Assembly (NCBI RefSeq): GCF_022113815.1
Contig: NZ_SGOM01000001.1
Coordinates: 1 to 64,000 of the forward strand
Length of the DNA: 64,000 nt
Reading direction: 5' to 3'
Origin: Vibrio cincinnatiensis
Lineage (GTDB): Bacteria; Pseudomonadota; Gammaproteobacteria; Enterobacterales; Vibrionaceae
The notes below the pieces were generated by a model that worked only from the letters and a program-made list of their open reading frames with translations, was not told the DNA's origin and did not search any database. Positions within the stretch are counted from its first letter, which is position 1. Each line of letters starts with the position of its first letter. The position numbers and the translations under genes were made by a program. Shown piece after piece: positions 53,662 to 62,858 of the stretch.

Positions 53662-54133
53662 ACGGGGTTTCCTGTTGTGATCGCTCAATAACTTGCGGGT
53701 ATTTCTCTTACGGCAGAGAGTAAATAAATGGACTGCAAGGGGAGACGTTATTCATGTATTATTTATTTTTACTCTAATTCGTCGTTCGACGATTTAGGAA
53801 AAGCCATGCACCAGTGTGTGCAATGGAGCAATACGTATACCGCTAAGTGTATATGTCTGCAATGTGAACATTTGCTGGTTTTTAATACTAACTTGCTTAT
53901 CTTTATGAAATAAATAACTTTTTTAGATGATTTCTATTGTGTGGTTAAAGCGAAAACTAACATTTCATATTTGATTGTATTTTTGATATGGATGTATTTC
54001 GTTATACATTGATTCGTGTGATACTTGCTGGCTGTGTTTTGTTAATTAATTGTATACCCAAGCCCTTTTTCTAACTGTGTGTGCTTTGATGAAAAGGTTT
54101 AGGTATATAAAAATAAAATAGGTTGGCTAGAAA
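53662..54133. other. Gap between dtpA and rfaH
   Basis: About 470 A+T-rich bases that must hold the promoters of both divergent genes. Short open frames have unusual composition and no ribosome site. A TTGATA ... TACATT pair at about 53984-54011 is a possible rfaH promoter, but weak. I see no RNA gene or repeat. Confidence 0.4.
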
Positions 54134-54637
54134 ATGAAATGCTGGTACTTGGTCTACTGTAAGCGAGGCGAACAAGCAAGAGCAAAAGGGCACCTTGAAA
54201 ATCAAGATGTCGAGTGCTATTACCCACAAATTGAAGTGGAAAAAATTATCCGTAGTAAAAGGAAGATGGTGACAGAGCCTTTGTTTCCCTCTTATATTTT
54301 TGTGCGTTTTGATTATGAACAAGGGCCGACATTTACCACGGTACGTTCAACAAGAGGGGTCGTGGATTTTATTCGCTTTGGCCCTGAACCGAAAGTGTTA
54401 CCCAATGAACTGGTGGATGAACTTAAGCAATTAGACCGATTAGCGAAAGAGTATTGTCAGCAAGAGATGCCACGTACAGGACAAGAAATTGAAGTGAAAA
54501 GCGGGCAGTTTTGTGGCATTAAAGCGATCTACCAAGAACCTGATGGTGATACTCGTTCAATCATGCTGGTAAAAATGATTAACCAACCTGTGATGATCAG
54601 TATTGAGAATAAACACTTAGAGCTTAAGTCTCACTAA
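54134..54637 (+). CDS. rfaH: Transcription antitermination factor RfaH
   Basis: NusG paralogue that binds RNA polymerase at ops elements in the leaders of LPS, capsule and similar long operons. 167 aa: NGN domain (WYLVYCKRGEQARA, LFPSYIFVRFDYEQG, RSTRGVVDFIRFG) and a short C-terminal KOW-like domain. The N-terminus MKCWYLVYCKRGE is RfaH rather than NusG. Lies alone, convergent with asnB. Confidence 0.95.
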   Translation: MKCWYLVYCKRGEQARAKGHLENQDVECYYPQIEVEKIIRSKRKMVTEPLFPSYIFVRFDYEQGPTFTTVRSTRGVVDFIRFGPEPKVLPNELVDELKQLDRLAKEYCQQEMPRTGQEIEVKSGQFCGIKAIYQEPDGDTRSIMLVKMINQPVMISIENKHLELKSH

Positions 54638-54674
54638 TCGTTAAATATCAATATAATAAGAGTGTTACTTATAG

Positions 54675-54706
54675 AATAAAGGCGCACAATGCGCCTTTAT
54701 TTTTCA
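54675..54706. terminator. Bidirectional terminator between rfaH and asnB
   Basis: Perfect 12-bp stem AATAAAGGCGCA / TGCGCCTTTATT with a three-base loop, followed by TTTC; A-run on the other side. Confidence 0.88.
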
Positions 54707-54722
54707 CTCACTGATGACCACT

Positions 54723-56387
54723 TTAGTAAGCTTCGTTATGTACCGTTTTGACTGCGCGGCCTGAAGGGTCAATACAGTTTTTAAATGACTCATCCCATTC
54801 TACGGCTTTTGCTGATGAACAGGCAACGGAAGGGCCACCTGGCACACAGTGAGCAGCCGACTCCAAAGGAAATAGCTCTTCAAAAATCTCTCGATAAACA
54901 TATCCTTCTTTCGTGGTCGGGGTATTGTAAGGGAAACGGAATTTTGCTGTTGCCATCTGCTGATCGCTGATTTTTGCTTCTGCTGTTGCTTTTAATGTAT
55001 CAATCCAGTTGTAGCCAACGCCATCAGAGAACTGCTCTTTCTGACGCCAAGCAATAGAATCAGGAAGATAATGTTGGAAACATTCACGTAAAATGTGCTT
55101 TTCCATTTTACCGTTCCCACACATTTTGTCTGCAGGATTGAGTCTCATTGCAACATCAATAAACTCTTTATCTAAGAAGGGAACTCGCCCTTCAACGCCC
55201 CAAGCTGCGAGAGATTTATTGGCTCGCGCACAGTCAAAGAGGTTTAATGCAAGTAACTTACGCACCGTCTCTTCATGAAATTCTTGAGCATTAGGAGCTT
55301 TATGGAAGTAAAGGTAACCACCAAATATTTCATCTGCCCCTTCGCCAGAAAGCACCATTTTAATTCCCATCGCTTTAATTTTACGACCAAGTAAAAACAT
55401 AGGGGTAGAGGCTCGGATGGTGGTCACATCATATGTCTCGATGTGGTAAATCACATCACGAATTGCATCTAGACCTTCTTGAATGGTGTAAGTCATTTCA
55501 TGGTGAACAGTACCAATTTTTTCTGCAACTTCACGTGCGGCTTTCAAATCCGGCGCACCTTCTAACCCAATAGCAAAAGAGTGTAGTTGTGGCCACCAAG
55601 CTTCAGACTGTTCATCGTCTTCAATACGCATTGCAGCAAAGCGTTTAGCTATAGCCGAAGTGATGGAAGAATCAAGTCCACCAGAAAGGAGAACACCATA
55701 AGGTACATCCGTCATTAATTGGCGTTTAACCGCCGCTTCTAAAGCTTGAGTTAGCTCTTCTTTACTGCTTACGTTATCTTTAACTGCACTGTATTCATTC
55801 CAATCTCGAACGTAATAACGGCGTGGTTCAGAGTCGGTTGAGCTAAAGTAGCTACCAGGAGGAAATTCACTGATAGATTTACAAACAGGTACTAAGGCTT
55901 TCATTTCGGAAGCGACATAGTAGTTTCCATGTTCATCATGACCTTGGTAGAGTGGAATAATCCCGATATGATCCCGGCCAATAAGGAAGACATCTTTTTC
56001 TTGGTCATACAAAGCAAACGCAAAAATACCATTGAGTTCTTCTAGTAGTTCAGCGCCTTTGTCTTGATACAGCGCAAGAATGACTTCGCAGTCAGAATCG
56101 GTTTGAAAATCATAAGTATCTTGGTAGCGAGCTCGAATTTCTTTGTGGTTATAGATTTCCCCGTTGACCGCTAAGATAACATTACGATCTGGGCTATAAA
56201 GGGGCTGAGCACCGCTATTAAGGCCCACAATGGCGAGGCGTTCATGAGCAAGAATGGCTCGTTCTGATGCGTAGATCCCTGACCAATCCGGGCCACGGTG
56301 ACGAAGTTTCTTAGACATTTCTAATGCAACTGAGCGTAATGCACTCGCGTCACTTTTAATATCTAAAATACCAAAGATTGAACACAT
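54723..56387 (-). CDS. asnB: Asparagine synthetase B (glutamine-hydrolysing)
   Basis: Makes asparagine from aspartate, glutamine and ATP. 554 aa. Cys1 after the start methionine (MCSIFGIL) is the glutaminase nucleophile; the glutaminase half also has RHRGPDWSG and NGEIYNH. The synthetase half has the PP-loop GVLLSGGLDSSITSAIA and SGEGADEIFGGYLYFH. The 215 bases upstream presumably carry its promoter. Confidence 0.98.
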   Translation of the reverse strand: MCSIFGILDIKSDASALRSVALEMSKKLRHRGPDWSGIYASERAILAHERLAIVGLNSGAQPLYSPDRNVILAVNGEIYNHKEIRARYQDTYDFQTDSDCEVILALYQDKGAELLEELNGIFAFALYDQEKDVFLIGRDHIGIIPLYQGHDEHGNYYVASEMKALVPVCKSISEFPPGSYFSSTDSEPRRYYVRDWNEYSAVKDNVSSKEELTQALEAAVKRQLMTDVPYGVLLSGGLDSSITSAIAKRFAAMRIEDDEQSEAWWPQLHSFAIGLEGAPDLKAAREVAEKIGTVHHEMTYTIQEGLDAIRDVIYHIETYDVTTIRASTPMFLLGRKIKAMGIKMVLSGEGADEIFGGYLYFHKAPNAQEFHEETVRKLLALNLFDCARANKSLAAWGVEGRVPFLDKEFIDVAMRLNPADKMCGNGKMEKHILRECFQHYLPDSIAWRQKEQFSDGVGYNWIDTLKATAEAKISDQQMATAKFRFPYNTPTTKEGYVYREIFEELFPLESAAHCVPGGPSVACSSAKAVEWDESFKNCIDPSGRAVKTVHNEAY

Positions 56388-56602
56388 ACAACTTCCTTAA
56401 TGAGACGAGTTTTAAGCAGATGAATACAATTTGCCACTTTGGTTAAAAAAGGCAACCTATCTTTGGTGAAAGATTTAAATTTAAAGGGAAGTGGTAGATA
56501 ATATCTAACAAAAGTGGGATTTTATTAGATGTTATCTATATTTCGGTGAGAAAAAGAGCATATGGCTAACCTGTGTACTTTCGTTAGCCATAAAGACGAG
56601 TA

Positions 56603-58183
56603 TTAATATCGTGTAAATGTGGGGTGTAAGTGGTCACACACATGACGAGCAAAGCCTGTTCCTGCTTCGCTGTAGATATTAAAGGCCGCATGCGCTCCGT
56701 CGTTAAGCAGGTTTTCCATTTGGTCGGGATATTCTGCTATTGCTGCTATCTGTCCAGTGAAGCGTCGTTTATTGAGCTGAGCGAGTGCAATTTGATTAGC
56801 TTGGTGGTGCGGCATGGCTAAAAGTACCATTTTAACTTTGCCCGTGTGTAGAATTCGAGCCCAAAAATCAGGGTCTGTCGCGTCACCACTGATCACATTA
56901 CGTCCTTCATTGCGGTGTTGGTTCGCCGCGTCTTCACGTAGTTCAACACCTAGGCAGATATTGCCATAGCGAGCGTAAAATTCGTCATACGCGCCCGTGC
57001 CAATTCTTCCCATGCCAAGAATAATGACCTGAGCTTCGCCTGGATTAATCACAGAATCACGTTGGTTAAGGGTTTCTGGCTGTGGGTCCTTAAACCATAA
57101 TGACGTGTGCTGATAAATTTCATTTCCTTTACGGCTGAGGGGGGCGGCAATGAGGAATGAAAGTGAGACAGCGATAGCAACGAGAATATCGCCAGGCAAC
57201 CATCCCAGTTTAAAGGCTAAACCTCCAACAATCAGGCCAAATTCACTAAAGTTAAAGAGGGAAAGTGAGGCGAGTAGCGAGGTTCGTACTCGAAAATGAA
57301 ATCGATTGAGTACCCAAAAATACAGCGCACCTTTCAGTGGAAGCAGAATCATCAACACCATCGCCAGTAAGAAGCCTGTCAAGGTCGGTTTTTCTGCCAG
57401 CCCAATATTTAAGAAAAAACAGACTAAGAATAATTCTTTGAGGTTAAAAAGAGCTTTAGAAAGTTCGGAAGCTTTACTGTGCTGAGCAAGTAGCATACCT
57501 AAGATCAGCGCGCCAAGATCGGGTTTCATACCGACTAATTGAAAACCTCCAGCTCCGACAACAAGGGCAAGGAAAATTCCTAATAAGACTAATAACTCAC
57601 CATGGCCGGCTTTTTCTAGTAGACGAAAGAGTAGAGGGCGTAATAAGGGCAGCGAAAACAATCCAATCGCGTACCATTCAGGTAATTTACCGGTTGATGC
57701 AGTTAAAAAGATGACCGCAAAAATATCCTGCATAACCAGAATACCAATAGCGAGTGTGCCATAGGTTGAGTTCATTTCTCCTTTCTCTTGCAGTGATTTA
57801 ACCGCAAAGACTGTACTGGAGAAAGAGAGAGCAAATCCAATGAGCAGTAAACTGGTGAAAGGGATACTACTGAGGCTCGTTAAGCCAAGGTATTTAAACC
57901 CCATTAATGCGAGTGTAAATACCCCTGTCGAGAGAAGGTTGTGGAGCGTCGCTCCAGCCCAAATTTCTTTTTCGAGCAGTGATTTCACCTCTAGTTTCAA
58001 CCCAATGGTGAATAGCATCAGGGTGACACCGAGGTCTGCCAGTGTCGCTAATGTTTGATTTGATTCAACACCGTATAAATTCAGGCCAAAGCCTGCAATA
58101 AGAAAGCCAACAAGAGGAGGAAGGTGACACTTTTGTGCAATATAGCCAACGATGAAAGCTGCACTAATAAAAACTAAATCCAT
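56603..58183 (-). CDS. Monovalent cation:proton antiporter-2 (Kef-type) with RCK domain
   Basis: CPA2-family exchanger, 526 aa. About twelve membrane helices (1-375) with PPLVGFLIAGFGLNLYG, LADLGVTLMLFTIGLKLE and GFALSFSSTVFAVKSLQEKG. The C-terminal cytoplasmic part is a TrkA-N/RCK_N domain (VIILGMGRIGTGAYDEF, GDATDPDFW). Probably potassium or sodium for protons; the ion is not readable from sequence. Relation to YbaL/KefB is clear, but the orthologue name is not. Confidence 0.9.
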   Translation of the reverse strand: MDLVFISAAFIVGYIAQKCHLPPLVGFLIAGFGLNLYGVESNQTLATLADLGVTLMLFTIGLKLEVKSLLEKEIWAGATLHNLLSTGVFTLALMGFKYLGLTSLSSIPFTSLLLIGFALSFSSTVFAVKSLQEKGEMNSTYGTLAIGILVMQDIFAVIFLTASTGKLPEWYAIGLFSLPLLRPLLFRLLEKAGHGELLVLLGIFLALVVGAGGFQLVGMKPDLGALILGMLLAQHSKASELSKALFNLKELFLVCFFLNIGLAEKPTLTGFLLAMVLMILLPLKGALYFWVLNRFHFRVRTSLLASLSLFNFSEFGLIVGGLAFKLGWLPGDILVAIAVSLSFLIAAPLSRKGNEIYQHTSLWFKDPQPETLNQRDSVINPGEAQVIILGMGRIGTGAYDEFYARYGNICLGVELREDAANQHRNEGRNVISGDATDPDFWARILHTGKVKMVLLAMPHHQANQIALAQLNKRRFTGQIAAIAEYPDQMENLLNDGAHAAFNIYSEAGTGFARHVCDHLHPTFTRY

Positions 58184-58265
58184 GAGATTTCTTATAAGTT
58201 AAGTAACAAAAAGGCTGTATGGTCTTAAACCAATACAGCCTCGGCATTATAGAACAATTTGCCTA

Positions 58266-59480
58266 TCAGTCTTCAAGCAATTTTTGTAACAAGACTCCGT
58301 TGAGCATGGCACGTTTAATCGTCGCAAAAGCACCGATGGTTGGACGTTTATCCATTTGTGACGCAACAATGGGCAAATGTTGATGAAATTTTTTCAGTGA
58401 TTGGTTTTCTACATTGCGCAAGATAGCCGGAAAGATGATTTCTTGTGCGGCAGTAATTTTTCCGGCCACCACCACTTTTTGTGGGTTAAATAAGTTAATG
58501 GTGATAGCAATAGCTTTACCTAACTGGTTTCCTACTTGTACCAAGGCTTGTTTTGCTAGTTCATCACCTTGTAGGGCATGCTGGCAAATATCATCAATGG
58601 TAATTTTATCGAGGCTGGATAATCTAGAGTTATAACCTTGAGCTAAGCGTTTTTTCACTCGTTCAATAATGGCTGGGTTTGTGGCGACCGTTTCTAAACA
58701 GCCAAAATTACCACATTGACACTGCTCACCGAGCGGATCAATCTGAATATGACCAATTTCTCCAACGTTTCGGTTAGAGCCTAAGAAGACTTGTCCATTG
58801 ACAATAATTCCAGCGCCTGTTCCGCGGTGCACGCTCACTAATATGGAATCTTGACAGTCTTGACTTGCACCAAAGTAGTGTTCGGCCAAGGCCATACCAC
58901 GAACATCATTGCCCACAAAACATTCCACATGGAAATGATCACGAATAATGTCACCGAGCGCCAAGGCATCAATATCAATATTAGGCATATATTCAACCAC
59001 TCCCAGTTCTGGGTTGACTAACCCTGGGAGTGAAATACCAATAGCAATTAATTGATTAATATGATCTTTCTGCTGTGACAGGAATGTTTTGAGGTGATTA
59101 ATTAACCCTTCAATCAACTGTGGTTGATGAGAGTAATGAAATTCATAGGCGGAAGAAGCGAGTTCTTCTCCTCCAAGGTTATATAGGCTGAGTTGAATGT
59201 AGTCTCGTCCCAGCCTAACTGCGATGGAATGAAAGGGTTCAACTTCCGTTGTTAAAGAGATGGCTCTGCGTCCTCCGGTTGACGCTTGTTGGGCCACCTC
59301 TTTAATCAAGCCTCGTTCGAGGAGTTGGCGGGTTATCTTTGTCACGCTTGCCGGAGCAAGTTGACTGACATCGGCAACTTGGATTCGTGAAATCGGACCT
59401 TGTTGGTCGATTAAACGATAAACTGCTGCACTATTTAGCTGTTTAACTAGATCTACGTTACCTATTTGTCCGCCATTCAT
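58266..59480 (-). CDS. nagC: N-acetylglucosamine repressor NagC (ROK family)
   Basis: Represses nag genes, relieved by GlcNAc-6-phosphate. 404 aa: winged helix (LNSAAVYRLIDQQGPISRIQ, then APASVTKITRQLLERGLIKE shown in part as APASVTKITRQL) and a ROK sugar-binding domain with zinc cysteines in CQCGNFGCLETV. Close to E. coli NagC throughout. The start lies two bases after the nagA stop, so nagA-nagC form an operon. Confidence 0.97.
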   Translation of the reverse strand: MNGGQIGNVDLVKQLNSAAVYRLIDQQGPISRIQVADVSQLAPASVTKITRQLLERGLIKEVAQQASTGGRRAISLTTEVEPFHSIAVRLGRDYIQLSLYNLGGEELASSAYEFHYSHQPQLIEGLINHLKTFLSQQKDHINQLIAIGISLPGLVNPELGVVEYMPNIDIDALALGDIIRDHFHVECFVGNDVRGMALAEHYFGASQDCQDSILVSVHRGTGAGIIVNGQVFLGSNRNVGEIGHIQIDPLGEQCQCGNFGCLETVATNPAIIERVKKRLAQGYNSRLSSLDKITIDDICQHALQGDELAKQALVQVGNQLGKAIAITINLFNPQKVVVAGKITAAQEIIFPAILRNVENQSLKKFHQHLPIVASQMDKRPTIGAFATIKRAMLNGVLLQKLLED

Positions 59481-59482
59481 TC

Positions 59483-60619
59483 TTATTTTTGCTCGTATTG
59501 TCCGTTAACCACCGTCGCCTTCACATTAAAATCTTGATCAAAGATAGTGAGGTTGGCTACATAGCCTTTCTTCACTCGACCTAATGTCTTTTCCACTCCA
59601 ATAGCATTTGCTGGATACAAAGTTGCCATACGTAGAGCTTCATCTAAAGCGATACCGACATGCTCAACCGTATTCTGAACTGCTTCAATCATCGTTAAGG
59701 CTGAGCCGCCAAGTGTGCCATTTTCATCAACACACTTGCCATCTCGGTAATATACTTTCTTACCGACAAAAATAAAGTAATCCATCTCTGCGCCTGCAGG
59801 AGCTGTGGCATCGGTCACTAATACGAGTTTATTCCCCTTAATTTTATGAGCAATACGGATATTCGCATAATCCACATGGAAGCCATCAGCAATAACGCCG
59901 GAATAGACTTCGGGGGTATCATAAATGGCACCGACGACTCCTGGTTCGCGGCCAGCCATCGGGGTCATTGCATTGAATAGGTGAGTAGCAAAAGTAATAC
60001 CTGCTTCAAATCCTTTGCGAGCTTCTACATAGGTGGCATTAGTGTGCCCGATAGAAACAACGATGCCTGCGGCTGCGAGTTTTTCAATATGTCGAGGGTC
60101 ATTATTTTCTGGTGCTAGGGTAACTTTAGTCACAACATCATTATTTTGGCAGATGAAATCGATCATCGCATCGTCAGATTGACGGATGTAATCAACGCAA
60201 TGGATGCCTTTTTTCATCACATTTAAATAAGGCCCTTCTAGATGAAGCCCGAGTGATTGATGTTGATATTTATTCTGATATTCACGCTGAGCGCTAATTG
60301 CTTGGCGCATATTTTCATCAGAAGAGGTAATCAGTGTGGGGAGAAAGCTCGTGCATCCTGATTTTAAATTAGCTTGATGCATTGTATGAATAGTATCGGC
60401 GGTAATTTCGTCGTTAAACATGACACCACCACAACCATTTAGTTGTAAATCAATAAAGCCGGGGCTGAGGTTCGCACCTTCTAGATCGATGGTTTGAATC
60501 CCTTGAGGTAACTGGTCAATCGGGCAAACTGTTTGAATCCGGTCACCGTCAATGATTACGGCATGGTGAGAAAGCACATCGCTGCCAGTGTATATTTTGC
60601 CGTTGGTTAGTGCGTACAT
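59483..60619 (-). CDS. nagA: N-acetylglucosamine-6-phosphate deacetylase
   Basis: Removes acetate from GlcNAc-6-P, giving glucosamine-6-P. 378 aa, amidohydrolase fold. Motifs are [49 protein letters not shown] and VTDATAPAG. No nagB (deaminase) lies in the window, unlike the enterobacterial nagBAC order; it must be elsewhere. Divergent from nagE. Confidence 0.97.
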   Translation of the reverse strand: MYALTNGKIYTGSDVLSHHAVIIDGDRIQTVCPIDQLPQGIQTIDLEGANLSPGFIDLQLNGCGGVMFNDEITADTIHTMHQANLKSGCTSFLPTLITSSDENMRQAISAQREYQNKYQHQSLGLHLEGPYLNVMKKGIHCVDYIRQSDDAMIDFICQNNDVVTKVTLAPENNDPRHIEKLAAAGIVVSIGHTNATYVEARKGFEAGITFATHLFNAMTPMAGREPGVVGAIYDTPEVYSGVIADGFHVDYANIRIAHKIKGNKLVLVTDATAPAGAEMDYFIFVGKKVYYRDGKCVDENGTLGGSALTMIEAVQNTVEHVGIALDEALRMATLYPANAIGVEKTLGRVKKGYVANLTIFDQDFNVKATVVNGQYEQK

Positions 60620-61084
60620 AATCAGCTAATCCTTATCTGTCGAAATAGTGTCAATCAGTTAGGCGACACGAATTCAGCTTTTCAGTGCATCAGCAACTTG
60701 GTTTGCTGACTTCAAGTAAGTCGCGAAATATCTTTACAGTAGTCACACTCTCACAAGAGATGTATGAAATAACGTTGCTACATAAGGAATTTTGTATGGC
60801 GACTGAGTGTAAAGCTAAGGAAACTATAGTCTACCATTCTTCCTTTTCACGCAATAACTGCGGTTATAGTATCGTCAAAATGTTGTTTTTTTTCTATAGT
60901 AAAATAAGTTTTATGATCTCGCTAGCAAAATCCTCCTTTTTTGCCTTTTTCTGGTGATTATGATCACAATTGATGAGGTTTTAATTTGCGGAGCAAAATT
61001 AATGGCATAAACTGACAGTGACTAAATTGGGCGACTAAAATAAGTGGTTCGATATATACAAAAATCCTATAGGGGGAACTTAAG
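60620..61084. promoter_or_regulatory. nagA-nagE divergent control region with CRP and NagC sites
   Basis: A strong CRP site, GGTGATTATGATCACA (60953-60968), matches TGTGA-N6-TCACA with one mismatch. Just downstream TTAATTT...AAATTAA (60981-61002, eight bases between arms, core GCGGAGCA) resembles NagC operators. If CRP acts at -41.5, the nagE transcript would start near 61002 and the palindrome would cover the -10 box. A second weaker NagC-like half, GTCGCGAAATA, is at about 60719-60729. Confidence 0.65.
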
Positions 61085-62557
61085 GTGAATATTCTTGGAT
61101 ATTTTCAAAAAGTAGGTAAGGCCCTAATGGTGCCTGTCGCTACGTTACCAGCGGCAGCCATTTTGATGGGTATTGGCTATTGGATTGACCCAAATGGCTG
61201 GGGTGCAAACTCCGCATTGGCGGCATTTCTGATCAAAGCCGGAGCAGCTATCATCGACAATATGTCCGTGTTGTTTGCTGTCGGTGTTGCATTTGGTATG
61301 TCAAAAGATAAAGACGGTTCGGCGGCACTTGCGGGCTTTGTGGGTTTCTTGGTTGTGACAACATTGCTTTCTCCGGGCGCGGTGGCACAAATTCAAGGTA
61401 TTGATCCTTCTGCTGTTCCTGCTGCATTTGGTAAAATTAATAACCAATTTGTGGGGATTTTGGTTGGTATTATTTCTGCTGAAATTTATAACCGCTATTC
61501 AACGGTTGAATTGCATAAAGCTTTGGCGTTTTTCTCTGGTAAACGTTTAGTTCCAATCTTGACGTCGTTCGCAGGCATTATTATCGCTTTCGTTTTAATG
61601 TATGTATGGCCAGCGATTTATGGTGGCCTAGTGACGTTTGGTGAGTCCATCCAAGGTATGGGTGCAACGGGGGCTGGTATTTATGCCTTCTTTAACCGTC
61701 TTCTTATCCCTGTTGGCCTTCACCATGCTTTAAACTCTGTATTCTGGTTTGATGTTGCAGGTATTAACGATATCCCTAACTTCCTTGGTGGTGCTAAATC
61801 GATTGCTGAAGGTGTTGCTACTCCAGGCATCACTGGCATGTATCAAGCAGGCTTCTTCCCAATCATGATGTTTGGTTTACCAGGTGCAGCTCTGGCTATT
61901 TACCACACATCAACAGCGAAGAATAAAGAGAAAGTGGCGAGTATCATGATTGCCGCTGGTTTTGCGTCATTCTTTACTGGTGTGACTGAACCGCTTGAGT
62001 TCTCTTTCATGTTCCTTGCTCCGTTCTTGTATGTTTTACATGCTGTGTTAACTGGGGTTTCTGTCTTTATTGCTGCATCAATGCAGTGGATTGCAGGTTT
62101 TGGTTTCTCAGCCGGTTTAGTCGACATGTTCTTGTCTTCTCGTAACCCGCTTGCCGTACAATGGTACATGTTGATTGCTCAAGGTTTAGTCTTCTTTGTT
62201 ATCTACTACGTTGTTTTCCGTACTGTGATTGTTAAGTTCGGTCTAAAAACACCTGGTCGTGAAGATGATGATGAGTCAGCGTCTGTAACAAAAGGTTCAC
62301 AAGAGTCATCTGAGCTAGCAAAACAGTACTTAGAAGTATTAGGTGGCCATGACAACTTGTCTAATATTGATGCCTGTATTACTCGCTTACGCTTAACTGT
62401 GAATGATATGTCTATCATTGATGAAAAAGCACTGAAAGATCTCGGTGCAATGGGAGTGGTTAAACTGGGTTCAAATAACTTACAGGTTATCCTGGGGCCA
62501 TTGGCTGAAATTATTGCTGGTCAAATGAAAAACATTCAACCTGGTGATAATAAATAA
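61085..62557 (+). CDS. nagE: PTS N-acetylglucosamine transporter EIICB
   Basis: Inner-membrane PTS permease that imports and phosphorylates GlcNAc. 490 aa: EIIC (about residues 1-370, from MNILGYFQKVGKALMVPV with its PAAAILMGIGYWIDPNGW region, GLHHALNSVFWFD and the MFLAPFLYVLHAVLTG segment) and EIIB (about 410-490) with the phosphocysteine in NIDACITRLRLTV. The EIIA domain of E. coli NagE is absent. The start is GTG (61085), with GGGGGA upstream at good spacing, and matches the family N-terminus. Confidence 0.96.
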   Translation: MNILGYFQKVGKALMVPVATLPAAAILMGIGYWIDPNGWGANSALAAFLIKAGAAIIDNMSVLFAVGVAFGMSKDKDGSAALAGFVGFLVVTTLLSPGAVAQIQGIDPSAVPAAFGKINNQFVGILVGIISAEIYNRYSTVELHKALAFFSGKRLVPILTSFAGIIIAFVLMYVWPAIYGGLVTFGESIQGMGATGAGIYAFFNRLLIPVGLHHALNSVFWFDVAGINDIPNFLGGAKSIAEGVATPGITGMYQAGFFPIMMFGLPGAALAIYHTSTAKNKEKVASIMIAAGFASFFTGVTEPLEFSFMFLAPFLYVLHAVLTGVSVFIAASMQWIAGFGFSAGLVDMFLSSRNPLAVQWYMLIAQGLVFFVIYYVVFRTVIVKFGLKTPGREDDDESASVTKGSQESSELAKQYLEVLGGHDNLSNIDACITRLRLTVNDMSIIDEKALKDLGAMGVVKLGSNNLQVILGPLAEIIAGQMKNIQPGDNK

Positions 62558-62591
62558 TTGAAAGATAATAGAGATTTCCTCTATTGATAAT

Positions 62592-62620
62592 AAAAGCCTT
62601 CGTCTTGTGCGAAGGCTTTT
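62592..62620 (+). terminator. nagE terminator
   Basis: Stem AAAAGCCTTCG / CGAAGGCTTTT with a seven-base loop; T-run at the right. Confidence 0.85.
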
Positions 62621-62653
62621 ACGTTACTAAAGAAAGCAACTTTCGTTACTATT

Positions 62654-62749
62654 TTGCTCAACCGAACGGGCGAAGGACAACTTAGTCCTATTCAACTCGC
62701 TGATTTAGCAAATATTCTGAGTAAAACCGTAGTTTCTATTGTGAATTGA
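62654..62749 (+). pseudogene. Possible remnant of a helix-turn-helix regulator
   Basis: In the gap before glnS one frame reads LLNRTGEGQLSPIQLADLAN then ILSKTVVSIVN and stops. This resembles the first helix-turn-helix of MarR- or ROK-type regulators (LSRxxLAxLxxLSKxTVSRIV). There is no credible start or longer gene, so it can only be a decayed fragment or chance. Confidence 0.2.
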
Positions 62750-62858
62750 ACCAGAATTGTGGATCATTAGCGGTAATCTGTCTGCGCGACTGGGCTTTCA
62801 TACCAGATTTATGCAGAATACTTTTTTGACAATACTAATAAATTTTGAGGTGCTATAG

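Noticed and set aside
53728..53913. 61-codon open frame in the dtpA-rfaH gap
   Set aside because: Cysteine- and tyrosine-rich random-looking product without a ribosome site.
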